A stretch of DNA of 64,000 bases from VRUE01 sp963725085 (GTDB lineage: Bacteria > Actinomycetota > Thermoleophilia > Solirubrobacterales > 70-9): positions 33,163 through 97,162 of the forward strand of contig CAVRXM010000004.1 of the NCBI GenBank assembly GCA_963725085.1, in the 5' to 3' direction. The notes beneath the pieces were generated by a model. The model saw nothing but the letters and a program-made list of their open reading frames with translations. It was not told the origin of the DNA and searched no databases. A program made the translations under genes and the position numbers. Each line of letters starts with the position of its first letter. Within the stretch, counting starts at the first letter, position 1. This document shows positions 27,288 to 37,663 of this stretch, in pieces.

Positions 27288-27440
27288 CCGAAACTTGGAG
27301 ACCGGCCGGGGTTGGAAAAAACGGGTCGCTCTTCAGCGATTCCGGGGCCGTTCCTGAGAGGTTCTTAACGTGATTTATCTCATCTAATGAAGCCGATTTT
27401 TGCGCGCTAACGTTAAGGGGTAGCGCTGCCGATTGAGGGA

Positions 27441-29109
27441 GTGGAGGCTCTGACCGCCGGCCATCCCGCCAGCAAGCACTCAAAAATGCACTCGACCAGC
27501 AACAGCCACGTCGAAACCGCCCTCCCGGAGCCCCCACCGCGGAGCGAAGCGGTCGTCCAGGACCGCCCGACGCTGGGAAGCCTGCCGCGCGCCAGGAGAA
27601 GGCCCGAGCGGTGGCTGGTCCCGGCAATCGACTTCGTCTCCTCCTCGCTCGTCCTCACGATCGTCGCCCTGCTCGACGGAGCCGCGGTCTTCCCCGCCCT
27701 TCCCGTCGCGCCGCTGGTGCTGCTGGGCCTCTACGGGATCCTCGGCGTCTACGGCGCCCGGCCCTCCTCGCAGGCGCTCGGCGAAGAAGACGGCCCCGCC
27801 TGGCCGGTGATCCGGATCCTGATGGCGGCCGGCTTCGTCTGGTCGGCCTCGCTGATCACCGATCTCTCGACCACGGCGCAGCTCTCGCTCTGGCTCGGGC
27901 TTCGTCCTGCTCGACAACGTCGGGCGGGCGCTGGGCGGGCGCCATATCCGCAAGCTCGACGGCATCGAGCGCTGGGTCCTGGTCGGCGAAAACTCGACCA
28001 CGGAGCGGCTCAAGGCCTACAAACCCCTGCGGGAGCGGGCGACGATCGTTTGCACCGTCACCCCCGACTCAGATGACTCGAGGCCGGCCGACCGCGGCGC
28101 CGCGCTCGAGATCGTCGACCGCTACCACGCCAACCGGGTCGTGATCGCCAGCCGCCACGCCGACGACGAGGGGCTGCTCGACGTCGTCCGGGCCTTCAAG
28201 TCGACCGGGGTGCCGGTCAGCCTGCTGCCGCGGCCCCTTGACCTGCTCGACGCCCCGGTGGTCACGCCGAGCCAGGTCGGCGGCGTCCCCCTGATCGACG
28301 TCGAAACCCTCGCCGCCCGTCAGAGCCTGCCCTACGAGGGCCCCGACAGGCGCCGCGACCGGAAAACGAAGGTCAGCGTCGTCGTCCCGGCGATCAACGA
28401 GGCGGCCAACATCGGCCACGTGCTCGCCCAGCTTCCGGACGACCTGCACGAGGTGATCCTCGTCGACGGCAACTCCGAAGACGAAACGGTCGATGCCGCC
28501 CGCCACGCCTATCCCGACATCCGGGTCTTCACCCAGAACGGCCGCGGCAAGGGCGACGCCCTGCGCACCGGCTTCGCCGCCGTCACCGGCAATGTTGTCG
28601 TGATGCTCGATGCCGACGGCTCGGCCGATCCGGCCGAGATCCCGCGCTTCATCGAGGCGCTCGAGGCCGGCGCCGACTTCGCCAAGGGCTCGCGCTTCCT
28701 CCACGGCGGCGGCAGCGCCGACATCACCCCGCTGCGCAAGCTCGGCAACGCCTTCCTCAGCGGCACCGCCAACGTCCTCCACGGCACCCACTTCACCGAC
28801 CTCTGCTACGGCTACAACGCCTTCTGGGCGCGCTGCCTGCCCTTCATCTCGCTCGACGCGCCGGGCTTCGAGGTCGAGACCCTGATCAACCTCCGAATCG
28901 CCTCCTCGGGGATGAAGATCACCGAGGTGCCGAGCTACGAGGAGAACCGGATCTCGGGGCAGAGCAACCTCAACACGATCCGCGACGGCTTCCGCGTCCT
29001 CGGCACGATCTTCCAGGAGGCCCGCCGGCGCCGCTTGATCGACCGCGGCGGCGGCCACCCCGAGCCCGAGGCGGAGGCCGCACCCAGGAAGGCCGTCGCA
29101 GCGGCCTGA
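27441..29109 (+). CDS. Membrane/Rossmann (sugar-transferase N-domain-like) fused to GT2 glycosyltransferase, one frameshift
   Basis: From GTG 27441 a charged N-terminus leads to four hydrophobic spans (VPAIDFVSSSLVLTIVALL; PVAPLVLLGLYGILGVYG; VIRILMAAGFVW and one more). Near 27897 the frame changes (LSLWLG to FVLLDNVGRALGGRHIRKL). A Rossmann-type region then reads RWVLVGENSTTERLKAY ... RVVIASRHADDEGLLDVVRAF, as in the N-terminal half of WbaP/CpsE-type sugar transferases (CoA_binding_3). Instead of the catalytic phosphotransferase domain comes a DPM1-like GT2: KVSVVVPAINEAANIGHVL, VILVDGNSEDETV, VMLDADGSADPAEI (DxD), KGSRF and FWARCLPFISLDAPGFEVET. The joint lies near 28370. It may prime or extend a polyprenyl-linked sugar. 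Confidence 0.8.
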
Positions 29110-29117
29110 CGGGCCGT

Positions 29118-29135
29118 CCCCCGCTCAGCCGGGGG
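29118..29135. terminator. Bidirectional terminator-like hairpin
   Basis: CCCCCG (29118-29123) and CGGGGG (29130-29135) pair around CTCAGC, between the convergent GT2-fusion and first GH26-like gene. The latter's stop codon (29125-29127) lies in the loop. No T-tract follows. Confidence 0.45.
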
Positions 29136-30219
29136 CCGGCGGGCGGATCGGCGATTCTGCGATACCGCCGAAGATGTTCGGGCGGTAGGCCCGGTTCCGG
29201 ATCCCCTTCTTGAACGCGTTTTGAGCCTTGCGCGAGGAGGTCTCGATCGGCCACCCGGTCCCGCGATCTTCGAGGTCGTGCCAGACGACCGCGCGGACCT
29301 TGCGGTAGCGGGTGCGGACCTTCTTCAGCATGTCCTTGATCCAGGCGGCCTTCGACCCCCCCTTGTCGGTGGACGCGATCTCGGCGATCATCACCGGCTT
29401 ATTCGGGGCAAGCCTGAGGATCTGCTTGTAGGTGCGGTGGTAGATCTTGTTGAAGCTCAGCCAGCCGGGAGAGCCGTTCCTGATGCCCCAGTTGAACCCG
29501 TCGAGGCAGGTCCAGTCGACATAGCGATTGCCCGGGTAGAGCGGCCCGAGCTTTGCCAGTTCGCCGTAGATGTTGACGTTGGGGCACCAGACCCAGCTCA
29601 CGTTCGTGGCCCCGGCCGCGGCGAAGATGTCGTGGACGTGGCGCCAGGCGGCGACGAATTCCCCGCGCTTGTTCCCGTTGACCCCCTCGTCCCAGGGGAA
29701 CCAGAACCCGTTCATCTCCCAGTTGAAGCGGAGGAAGAAGGGGTGGCCCCATTCCTTCGCCTTGGCGGCGAAGTACTGGAGGTAGCTGTCGAAGCTGCCG
29801 TCGATGATCCGAGCGAGTCGGAAGGCCGGTTGATCGACGCTCGGCGGGCTCGCAGTCGAGTTCAGGCTGAGCACGGGGACCGCCCCGTAGGAGCGGACGT
29901 TTTCCAACGGCGTCATGGGAAAGTGGGTCATCACGCAGGTCGTCGAGCATTCGGCGAACGGCTGCGAGAACTCGATCATCGAGAGGCCCTTCCCACCCAC
30001 GACCCGCTGGAACTTCTGGACGGCGTTCATGTCCCAGGGGGCGGCTTCCCCGGTGATCTGGGGCCCGATCTGCGCTCCCCAGTAGAGCGAGGCCGGCTTC
30101 TTCGCGGCGGCGCCCGACGGCGCGGCGGCGAGGGCGAGGAGAGCGGCGCAGACCATCAGGCCCAGCGCCAGCGATGGACGCAGCCTGGTTTGCAGGGGGT
30201 TTTTCGGTGTCAGGGGCAT
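29125..30219 (-). CDS. Secreted GH26-like (beta-mannanase fold) protein 1
   Basis: The only undamaged member of a four-gene tandem set. The 364 residues begin with a signal peptide (LALGLMVCAALLALAAAPSGAAA), then the barrel: SLYWGAQIGPQITGEAAPWD, HPFFLRFNWEMNGFWFPW with the presumed acid/base Glu168, WVWCPNVN, LDGFNWG and KPVMIAEIAST with the presumed nucleophile Glu280. The 112-residue spacing of the two Glu fits family 26. Known GH26 enzymes cut beta-mannans or related glucans; the substrate here is unknown. Position beside a polysaccharide locus suggests trimming of the cell's own polymer as much as nutrient use. Confidence 0.85.
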   Translation of the reverse strand: MPLTPKNPLQTRLRPSLALGLMVCAALLALAAAPSGAAAKKPASLYWGAQIGPQITGEAAPWDMNAVQKFQRVVGGKGLSMIEFSQPFAECSTTCVMTHFPMTPLENVRSYGAVPVLSLNSTASPPSVDQPAFRLARIIDGSFDSYLQYFAAKAKEWGHPFFLRFNWEMNGFWFPWDEGVNGNKRGEFVAAWRHVHDIFAAAGATNVSWVWCPNVNIYGELAKLGPLYPGNRYVDWTCLDGFNWGIRNGSPGWLSFNKIYHRTYKQILRLAPNKPVMIAEIASTDKGGSKAAWIKDMLKKVRTRYRKVRAVVWHDLEDRGTGWPIETSSRKAQNAFKKGIRNRAYRPNIFGGIAESPIRPPAPG

Positions 30220-30318
30220 CGTCGACTTCGATTCAGGTAACCCGGCGTGGCGATGAACGCTTCGGCTCCGATCGCAGATCGTGCTTAGAGATGGGTACGG
30301 AACAAGATCGCCGGAGGA

Positions 30319-31430
30319 TCAACGCCGCGGGGGACGGATCGGGCTTTCGGCCAGGCCGGCAAAGCGGTTGCCGACGTAGATCCCCTTGCGGATCCCGGTG
30401 GAAAATGCCCTTGTCGCCCCGAGTGATGTCTCGATCGGCCAGTCGATCCCGCGATCGATCGAGTCGAACCAGACGAGGCCGCGAACCCGCGGAAATTTGG
30501 TCGGAAGGGTGGCGAACATCTGCCGGATCCAGGCGCCCTTCTGGCCCCCGGCCGTGCCCGACGCCATCTCTCCGAGGAGGACCGGCTTCTTCGGCGCGAC
30601 CTTCGTCGTCAGCGACTCGTAGGTGGGTCCGAAGATCTGCGTGAATGACTTCCAGGGATGGGGGTTGACCGCGCTCTTGCCCCAGTTGTAGCCGTCCATG
30701 CAGGTCCAATCGACATAGCGGTCTCCGGGGTAGAGCGGGCGAATGCGGCCGAACCGCTTCTTGTTCGAGTCCGCGAACGGGCACCAGACCCAGGTCGTGT
30801 TGGTCGCCCCGGCGGCGCTGAAGATGTCGTGGACGTGGCGCCAGGCGGCGACGAATTCGCCCGGGTTGTTGCCGTTGACCCCCTCCGACCAGGGGAACCA
30901 GTTGCCGTTCATCTCCCAGTTGAAGCGGAGGAAGTAGGGGTGGCCCCAGGTCCTCGCTTCGGCCGCGAACTGGCCGATGTAGGAGTCGTACTTCCCGGCG
31001 ATCACGTCTGAGAGCTGAAATTCCGGGTTGCCGATCTGCGCCGGGGACGTACGGCGTAGCCTGCGACGCCCAGCTGAGACACCGGGATCGCCCCGTAGTC
31101 GCGCGCGTTTTCCATCGCCTGCGTCGGGAACGGGAAGAAGGTGCATGGACGGCCCGCGGGGCAGTCGGCGAACGGCGATGAGAGGCCGATGAGGGAGAGG
31201 CCTTTGTCGACGACCCCTTCGAAGGCGGAGACTCCGCTCATGTCCCAGGGGGGCTTGGTCCCGGTCATCTGATCCCCGATCCAGGCGCCCCAGTAGATCG
31301 ACCGCGGCGGAGAGCTGGGCCTGCTCGCGGCCGGGGCGCCCGCCGGGATCAGGGCGCACGCGACGAGCGCAAGGGCCAGCGCGGCGACGAGCGCCCCGGC
31401 CGCGGCCTGGATGTGTCCGAGCGCCCGCAC
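30319..31430 (-). CDS. Secreted GH26-like protein 2, one frameshift
   Basis: The signal peptide region reads AAAGALVAALALALVACALIPAGAPA and is followed by SIYWGAWIGDQMTGTKPPWD. A one-base change near 31045 separates GAIPVSQLG from IGNPEFQLSDVIAGKYD. The rest is intact: YFLRFNWEMNGNWFPWSEG (acid/base Glu), TWVWCPFADSN, MDGYNWG, KPVLLGEMASG (nucleophile Glu) and GLVWFDSIDRGIDWPIET. It is a clear paralog of proteins 1, 3 and 4. The short 98-base gap to gene 1 contains no other gene. Transcription is likely shared across the set, since all four lie on the minus strand. Confidence 0.8.
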
Positions 31431-31485
31431 GAGAGAACTAACCGGAGTGTAGGGAACGAGGTGGCGCGGCCCTGCAGGCTGCCGA

Positions 31486-32720
31486 TCAGCTCGGAGGCTG
31501 GATCACCCCGGGCGCGAGGCCCGCGTAGGAGTTGCCGACGTAGAGGCTGCTGCGGATCCCTTCCGCGAACGCTGTGGTGGCGGTCGGGCTGGTCTCGATC
31601 GGCCAGTCCATCCCGTCGTCGAATTTGTCGAACCAGAGCAACGCGCGGACCTTCGGGTACTCGGTCGGCAGCTTCGCCAGCATGTCCGCGATCCAGGCCG
31701 CCTTCGACCCGCCCAGCTCACTCGACCCGACCTCGCCGATCATCATCGGCTTCGACGGCGCCAGGCGCTCGGAGATCTCTTCGTAGGTCGAAGAGAAGAG
31801 CTGGTCGAAGCTCTTCCACCCCTTCGGGGAGGCGGGGTTGGTTCCCCAGTTGTAGCCGTCGAGGGCGGTCCAGTCGACGTAGGCGTCGCCGGGATACTCG
31901 GAGCCAGGACTCGTCATCGATCCGCCCGGGTCGACGTATGGGCACCAGACCCAGGTCGCGTTGCCGGCCCCGACCGAGGCGAAGACGTCGTGGACGTGGC
32001 GCCAAGCGGCGACGTACTGGCCGGCCTGGTTGCCGTTGACCCCCTCCGACCAGGGGAACCAGTTGCCGTTCATCTCCCAGTCGAAGCGGAGGAAGAAGGG
32101 GTGGCCCCAGTCGCGGGCTTCTTCGGCGAACCTGGCGATGTAGGCGTCGTAGCGCCCTTCGATCAGGTCGGAGAGCTGGAAGTCGGGCTCGTTCGAGGCT
32201 CGAGGGGATCGACTGCGAGCTCCAGCTCAGCACCGGGATCGCCCCGTGGGCGCGGATGTCTTCCATCGGAGTCGTCGGGAATTCGTAGAACGAGCATGGC
32301 GAGGCGCTGCAGTCGGCGAACGGCTGGAAGAGCTGGATCAGCGAGACCGGCTTCTGGGCCTCCTGCTCGAAGCTCGAGACGGCGCCCATGTCCCAGGGCG
32401 CCTGGGTCCCGGTCAGGTGCGAGCCGATCGTCGCGCCCCAGTAGAGAGGTTGGGGATCGCTGCTGGCACGCGCCGGGCGGACGCAGCGGTGGCCGCGGAG
32501 GAGCGTGCGGCGGAGCGCGCTTCTGGCGCCTGCCTGAGCAGACCTTCCGTTGACCCACCCTGCGGGCGACGTGGATCATCGCTCGGAACTCGCCCCGGCC
32601 CGCGATCCTGTCCGCGCCTCGCGCCGGCGCTGTGCCGGCGCTGCCCAGACGAGGAGAAGGACCGCGATCGCGGCGGCGAGCGACGCGATCGGCAGTGCTC
32701 GGGCCTGGGCACGGTTCATA
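31486..32720 (-). CDS. Secreted GH26-like protein 3, frameshifted, N-terminus uncertain
   Basis: The catalytic part is clear: LYWGATIGSHLTGTQAPWD near 32445, a frame change near 32196 (SIPSSLE to NEPDFQLSDLIEGRYD), then FLRFDWEMNGNWFPW, ATWVWCPYVDP, LDGYNWGTNPA, KPMMIGEVGSS and ALLWFDKFDDGMDWPIET, ending PGVIQPPS. Upstream, an ATG at 32720 encodes a good signal peptide (ALPIASLAAAIAVLLLVWAAPA) but in another frame, so at least one more indel lies in 32460-32640. Both catalytic Glu are present. It is most similar to protein 4, suggesting a recent duplication. Confidence 0.72.
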
Positions 32721-32815
32721 CAGGCCCATCGACGGGCCCAAATCGGACGTGCAGGCCCACCGCCGCGCCTGGACGTTTGTTCTACTCAGTCTGGGAAATG
32801 GCTTGCGACCGCGCC

Positions 32816-34251
32816 CTAGCCTGGCGGCGAGATCGCGCTCGCGGCGAGGTTGGCGAAGCCGTTGCCGAGGTAGGCAGAGCTCTGGATTCCCTTGGCGAAG
32901 GCCGCGGTCGCGCCGCTCGAGGTCTCGAGCGGCCAGTCCATCCCGCTGTCGTACTTGTCGAACCACAGCAACGCCCGGATTCCCTGGTATTCGGTCGGCA
33001 GGCGGGCCAGCATGTCTTCGACCCAGCCCGCCTTCGAGCCGCCGTACTCGCTCGAGGCGACCTCGCCGATCATCATCGGCTTCGAGGGGGCCACCCGTTT
33101 CGACCAGGTGGAGGTAGGTCGAGCGGTAGACCTGGTTGAAGGTCTTCCAGCCGCCCGGCTTGGCCGGGTTGGTGCCCCAGTTGTAGCCGTCGAGCCCGGT
33201 CCAGTCGACGTAGGCGTTGCCCGGGTAGTCGGAGGTGATCGCCTGCAGGTCGTTGTTGTAGTCGACGTTCGGGCACCAGACCCAGGTGACGTTGGTCGCG
33301 CCCGCGGCGGTGAAGAGATCGTGGACGTGGCGCCAGGCGGCGACGTACTGGCCTGCCTGGTTGCCGTTGACCCCCTCCGACCAGGGGAACCAGCTGCCGT
33401 TCATCTCCCAGTCGAAACGGAGGAAGAGCGGGTGGCCCCAGGCCTTGGCCGCGCCCGCGAAGCCGCGGATGTATTCGTCATAGCGGCCCTCGATCAGGTC
33501 GGAGAGCTGGAAGTTCGGGCTCGCTCAGGCTCGAGGGGATCGACTGCGAGCTCCAGGCGAGGACGGGGATCGCTCCGTGAAGGCGGATGTTTTCGAGCGG
33601 CGTCGTGGGAAAGCCGTAGTAGGAGCAGGGCGAGCTGGCGCAGTTGGCGAAAGGCTGGAAGAACTGGACGAGGGAGAGGCTCTTGCGCGTCTCTTCCTCG
33701 AACTTGCGTGATCGCGTTGGTGTCCCACGGGGCCTGCGTCCCGGTCAGCTGGGAGCCGATCGTCGCGCCCCAGTAGAGGGTCTGGCCGCCGCCGGTGGGC
33801 GGGGCCGGTTCGGATTCGGCCGGCGGCGGAGCGGGCGCGGCGTTCTTCACGTTGACGACGACGCTGGTCGTCGCCTTCGCTCCCCGCGCGCCGTAGGCGA
33901 CCGCGGTGAGCGTGTGCGAGCCGTTGGCGAGGGTCGTGGTGTCGAGCCCGCCGGTCTTGCCCCGGTAGAGGTAGGGCGAGGAGGCCTGGGACCAGCTTCG
34001 TGGCGCCGTCGATCGAGAAATCGACCTTGCTGGCGGTGCCGGTGACCGCGATCGCCCAGGTGACTCCGCCCGAGACCGTTTCGCCGGCCGCGGGTGACTT
34101 GGGTCGATGCGCTGAGGGCCTCGTTCGAGGTCCCGGCGACCTTGGCACTCGAGACGCCGATCTTGGCGGCTCCGGCCGTGCCCGGAGCAAGCGCGAGCAC
34201 GGACACGGAGGTCAGTGCGATCAGCAGTATTGAGCGTCTGAGGTTGAACAC
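32816..34251 (-). CDS. Secreted GH26-like protein 4 with N-terminal Ig-like domain, several frameshifts
   Basis: A signal peptide (SILLIALTSVSVLALAPGTAGAA) leads, through frame changes near 34120 and 33985, to an Ig-like module (VSGGVTWAIAVTGTASKVD; TLANGSHTLTAVAYGARGA). A Pro-rich linker follows (APAPPPAESEPAPPTGGG), then the GH26 barrel (QTLYWGATIGSQLTGTQAPWD). Further changes lie near 33715, 33535 and 33100. Active-site segments FLRFDWEMNGSWFPW and KPMMIGEVASSE are both present. It is the only one of the four with an extra domain, which may bind the wall or the polymer. Its start overlaps the 3' end of the upstream GT4 gene by 31 bases. Confidence 0.72.
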
Positions 34252-35385
34252 GGTGCCGCCTCATCGACGGCACCGAAGGGGAGAATCAGTCGGCCGAGCC
34301 GGCCCTGGACATTTGTCCGGTCACCGAAGCTGTAGAGCTCGAGCAGAGCGACCGCACAGTCGTCCCAGGTACTCAATTTCGGGGCCTCCGCGGGCGGTGG
34401 CTCGTCGAGCTGCCGGAGGATCGCCCGCGCCACCCCGGCGGGGTCCTCGTCGGCCGGAACGGCGCGGGCGAAGCCGTCCTCGGCGAGCTCGGAGAGGCCG
34501 CCGCTGTCGGCGACGAGCAGACGTCTCCGAGCGGCCGCCGCCTCGAGTGCGACCAGCGGATGGGTCTCGAACTCGCTGAGCAGGACGACCAGCGAGATCC
34601 GGCCCAGCATCGCGGCCATCGCCGTCGGGTCGCCGGGCGGCACGCTGGTGAACTCGACCCGCTCGGCGACACCGAGCTGCTCGGCCTGGCGGCGGAGGTC
34701 GTCTTCGTAAGGCCCCTTGCCGACGACCAGCAGGCGGGCGTCCGGCCGGGCCCCGAGGACCTCGGGGAAGGCCGCGAGGACCCGGCCGTGGCCCTTGTAG
34801 CGCTCGAGCCGTCCGATCGTCGCCAGGGTGGGCGGGCCGTCAGCCTCGGCAACCGCACCGACGTCGATCTCGGTCCCGTTCGGGATCAGCACGAATCGCT
34901 CCGACGGGACCCGGAGGGCGCGGCCGTACTGGTCGATCTCGAATCGCGCGACGGCGACGAGCCGCGCGGCCCGGACGAGCAGCGGGCGCAGCAGCCGCAG
35001 CTGCAGGCTACGGGCGCGGTTGCGGAGCTCCGAGGAATGGCCGCCGCCGTGGAAGGTCACCACATAGGGGATCCGCAGGACGAGGGCCCGCAGCATCGCC
35101 AGCGGCGCCACCAGCGTGTGGTAGGACTGGACGTGGATCAGGTCCGGGTCGCCGGCGCCTGATCTCGCGCCAGAGCCTCGGCGCCAGGAAGTAGTCACGA
35201 TTGCGCGGCCAGGCTCGGACCGTCGTGATCGGGACGCCCTCGTGTAGCTCGGTGTCGACGCCGCGGGCCTCCGGGTCCGCGCAGAGCACCTCGACGTCTC
35301 CGCCGGCGGCGTGTATCCGCCTGCTGACCTCGATCACGTGCCGCTCGACCCCACCGTGCCCGAGCGGGCTGCGGGGCGTCACCAT
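34221..35385 (-). CDS. Glycosyltransferase family 4, one frameshift, possibly fused to the upstream GT2
   Basis: A GT-B enzyme beginning near the ATG at 35383-35385 (MVTPRSPLGHGGVERHV). After a frame change near 35160-35170 (WREIRRR to DPDLIHVQSYHTLVAPL) it shows VTFHGGGHSSELRNRARSL, PNGTEIDVGAV, ATIGRLERYKGHGRVL, VVGKGPYEDDLRRQ and LLSEFETHPLVALEAAAARR (E-x7-E-like). No stop separates it from the preceding GT2 sequence in the frame covering 35616-35170, so a single two-domain protein is possible. Frame errors nearby mean a hidden stop cannot be excluded. The C-terminal ~20 residues overlap GH26-like gene 4. Confidence 0.78.
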
Positions 35386-36379
35386 CAGGATCCGTGGCCA
35401 CTCCCCCGAGCCGGCGGCGGTCGGCGCCGGGCCCGCGACCCGGGTCCGGAGATAGCTCGCGGTCGTCGTCGCGAGCCCGAGAACGATGAACGCGGCGCGC
35501 CCGAGGCCGGCGAGGTCCCCTCCGGCCGCGTCGCGAAGATCGCGCAGGAAACCGAGCGGGAGGGTGCGCCGGGTGTAGGTGCGCTCGGAGGCGAGGCCGT
35601 CCTGGGCGCCGACCATCGCCGGTCAGGATCGCCTTCGAGTGCCCCTCGGCGGAGCAGCGCTCGAGGAAGTAGCGGACGCCGGCCGCGGGCCGGAGGGACC
35701 GTGTGGTCGACCGACGCCGCCGGGTCGTAGAGGATCGTCGCCGAGGGGCGGCGCTGGCCGATCCGGATGCTGAGGTCGGTCTCCTCGCAGCCGACCGGCA
35801 GCGTCCCGACCCGGCCCAGGTTCTCGCTGAACCCGCCGACCGCCGAGCAGCGCCTCGCGCCGAAACGACATGTTGGCGCCGACCGGGTTCCTCACCGGCG
35901 AGGGCTCGCTCGGCATCCCCGAGTGGGTGCATCCGACCACCCAGTCGAACTCGGGCGGGAACCAACCCGGCTTGCCCGCGAGCCAGCGAGGTCGAACGGT
36001 CCCCCCCGTCCCGACGACGTCCGGGTCGGCATAGGCCGCGGCGAGACGCTGCAGCCAATCGGGGGCCGCGACGGCGTCGTCGTCGAGGAAGGCGACGACC
36101 TCGCCGGAGGCCTCGGCGACGCCGGTGTTGCGGGCCCCGGACAACCCCTGTTTCTCGCGATTGGCGACGACCCGGACCTCGGGCCATCTCCGCTCGCTCT
36201 CCGCCAGGAGCTCGGGGTTGTTGTCGATCACCAGGATCGTCTCGATCGGAGGTGCCGTCTGGGCGCCGATCGAGGCGAGCGGCCTCGCCGAGGGCATCGA
36301 GGCGCTCGGCGGTGAAGGCGCAGACCACCACCGAGATCGTCGGCGGGCGGGAGCCGTCGGACGGAGGGTGTGCCTGCAC
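35386..36379 (-). CDS. Glycosyltransferase family 2, multiple frameshifts
   Basis: From GTG 36377-36379 the frames join to give PTISVVVCAFTAERLDAL, then IETILVIDNNPELLAESERR, KQGLSGARNTGVAEASGEVVAFLDDDA (DDD metal site), GGTVRPRW, GWFPPEFDWVVGCTHSG, NPVGANMSFRREALL and, further on, RPAAGVRYFLERCSAEGHSKA. The tail DLAGLGRAAFIVLGLATTTASY is a membrane helix. At least four frame changes lie between 36290 and 35610. It diverges from the GT4 at 36436 across a 56-base gap. This sort of GT2 (inverting, donor unknown) often adds one sugar of a capsule repeat. The tail runs in frame into the GT4 that follows. Confidence 0.7.
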
Positions 36380-36435
36380 GCTGCGGATTTTGGCAGGGCC
36401 GTCGCTACGATCCGCCGCACCGTGGGGTTTTCTCG

Positions 36436-37663
36436 ATGCGCATCCTGATGCTCGCCCAATCCTTCGCTCCGGTGGTCGGGGGCGAGGAGCGGGTCGTCGA
36501 GGACCAGGCATCGGAGCTCGTCGGGCGGGGGCATCACGTCGCGATTGCGACTGTCGAGCAGCCGGGCGAGGGGCCAGCCGAGAGAGAGCCACGGCGCCAG
36601 GGTCCACACCCTGAGGACGTCGAGGAGGCGGTTCAGGCCTCTGAGCCGCGGGTCGAAGCGCCACCATGCGCCGCCCCTGCCCGATCCCGATACCGTGCTC
36701 GACCTGCGCCGGGTGCTGGCCGAGGAGCGGCCCGACGTCGTCCACGCCCACAACTGGATAGTCCACTCCTACCTCCCGCTCGACCGCGAGCAGCGACGCG
36801 GCCCTGGTCCTCTCCCTCCACGACTACGGGCTGCTCTGCGCGACAAAGCGGCTGCTCCGCAAGGGCCGTCCCTGCAGCGGCCCCGGCCCGCTCAAGTGCA
36901 CCGCCTGCGCCGGCGATCACTACGGCGTCGCAAAGGGGCTGGTGGCCACGGCGGGGACGATGCTGGGCGGGGCCGGCCATCCGCCGCCACGTCGACTTGT
37001 TCCTGCCGGTCAGCTCGATCGTCCAGCGGTTCTGCCGGTTGGTCGGCGAAGAGTCCGAGGTCCTGCCGAACTTCATCCGCAGCCTGCCCGAGCCGGTCCC
37101 CGGCGATCCTGCTCCTCGACCTGCTGCCCGACGAGCCGTTCATCCTCTACTTCGGCGACGTCACCGAGGACAAGGGGGCCTGGGACCTGGTCGAGGCCTA
37201 TCGCGAGCTCCGGGACCCGCCGCCGCTGGTGCTGATCGGGCGCTGCTACCTCGATGGCCTCAACGATCGGCCCGGGGTCCACGCCCTCGGCTCCTGGCCG
37301 CACGACCTCGCGATCGAGGCGCTCCGTCGCTCGCTGTTCACGATCGCCCCGTCGATCTGGCCCGAGCCGTTCGGGCTCGTCGCCCTCGAGGCCGCCGCGG
37401 CCGGCAAGGCGGTCATCGCGTCGAACATCGGCGGGCTGATCGACATCGTCGTCGACGAGCGGACCGGAATCCTGGTGCCACCGGGAGACCGCGAGGCGCT
37501 CGGCGGCGCGATCGAGCGGCTCGCCGGCGACCCGGCGCTTCGCGAGCGCCTCGGCGCCGCCGCAATCGAGAGGGCGGCGGGATTCAACCCCGACGTGCTC
37601 GTCCCGCGCCTCGAGGACGGATATCGACGCGCCCTCGCCAGACGGCATTCGGAAATTGACTGA
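36436..37663 (+). CDS. Glycosyltransferase family 4, multiple frameshifts
   Basis: It begins MRILMLAQSFAPVVGGEERVV. Frames must be changed several times between 36530 and 37110 to follow VLDLRRVLAEERPDVVHAHN, a D-Y-G-L-L-C-A-T-K-R-L-L-R-K block and CTACAGDHYGVAKGLVATAG. The C-terminal donor domain is clean: FILYFGDVTEDKGAWDLVEAY, APSIWPEPFGLVALEAAAAGK (E-x7-E) and TGILVPPGDREALG. It is a close paralog of the intact GT4 at 54691-55947, sharing the Cys-rich insert. The stop overlaps the start of the next membrane gene by eight bases (TTGACTGA), so the two are probably co-translated. Confidence 0.75.
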
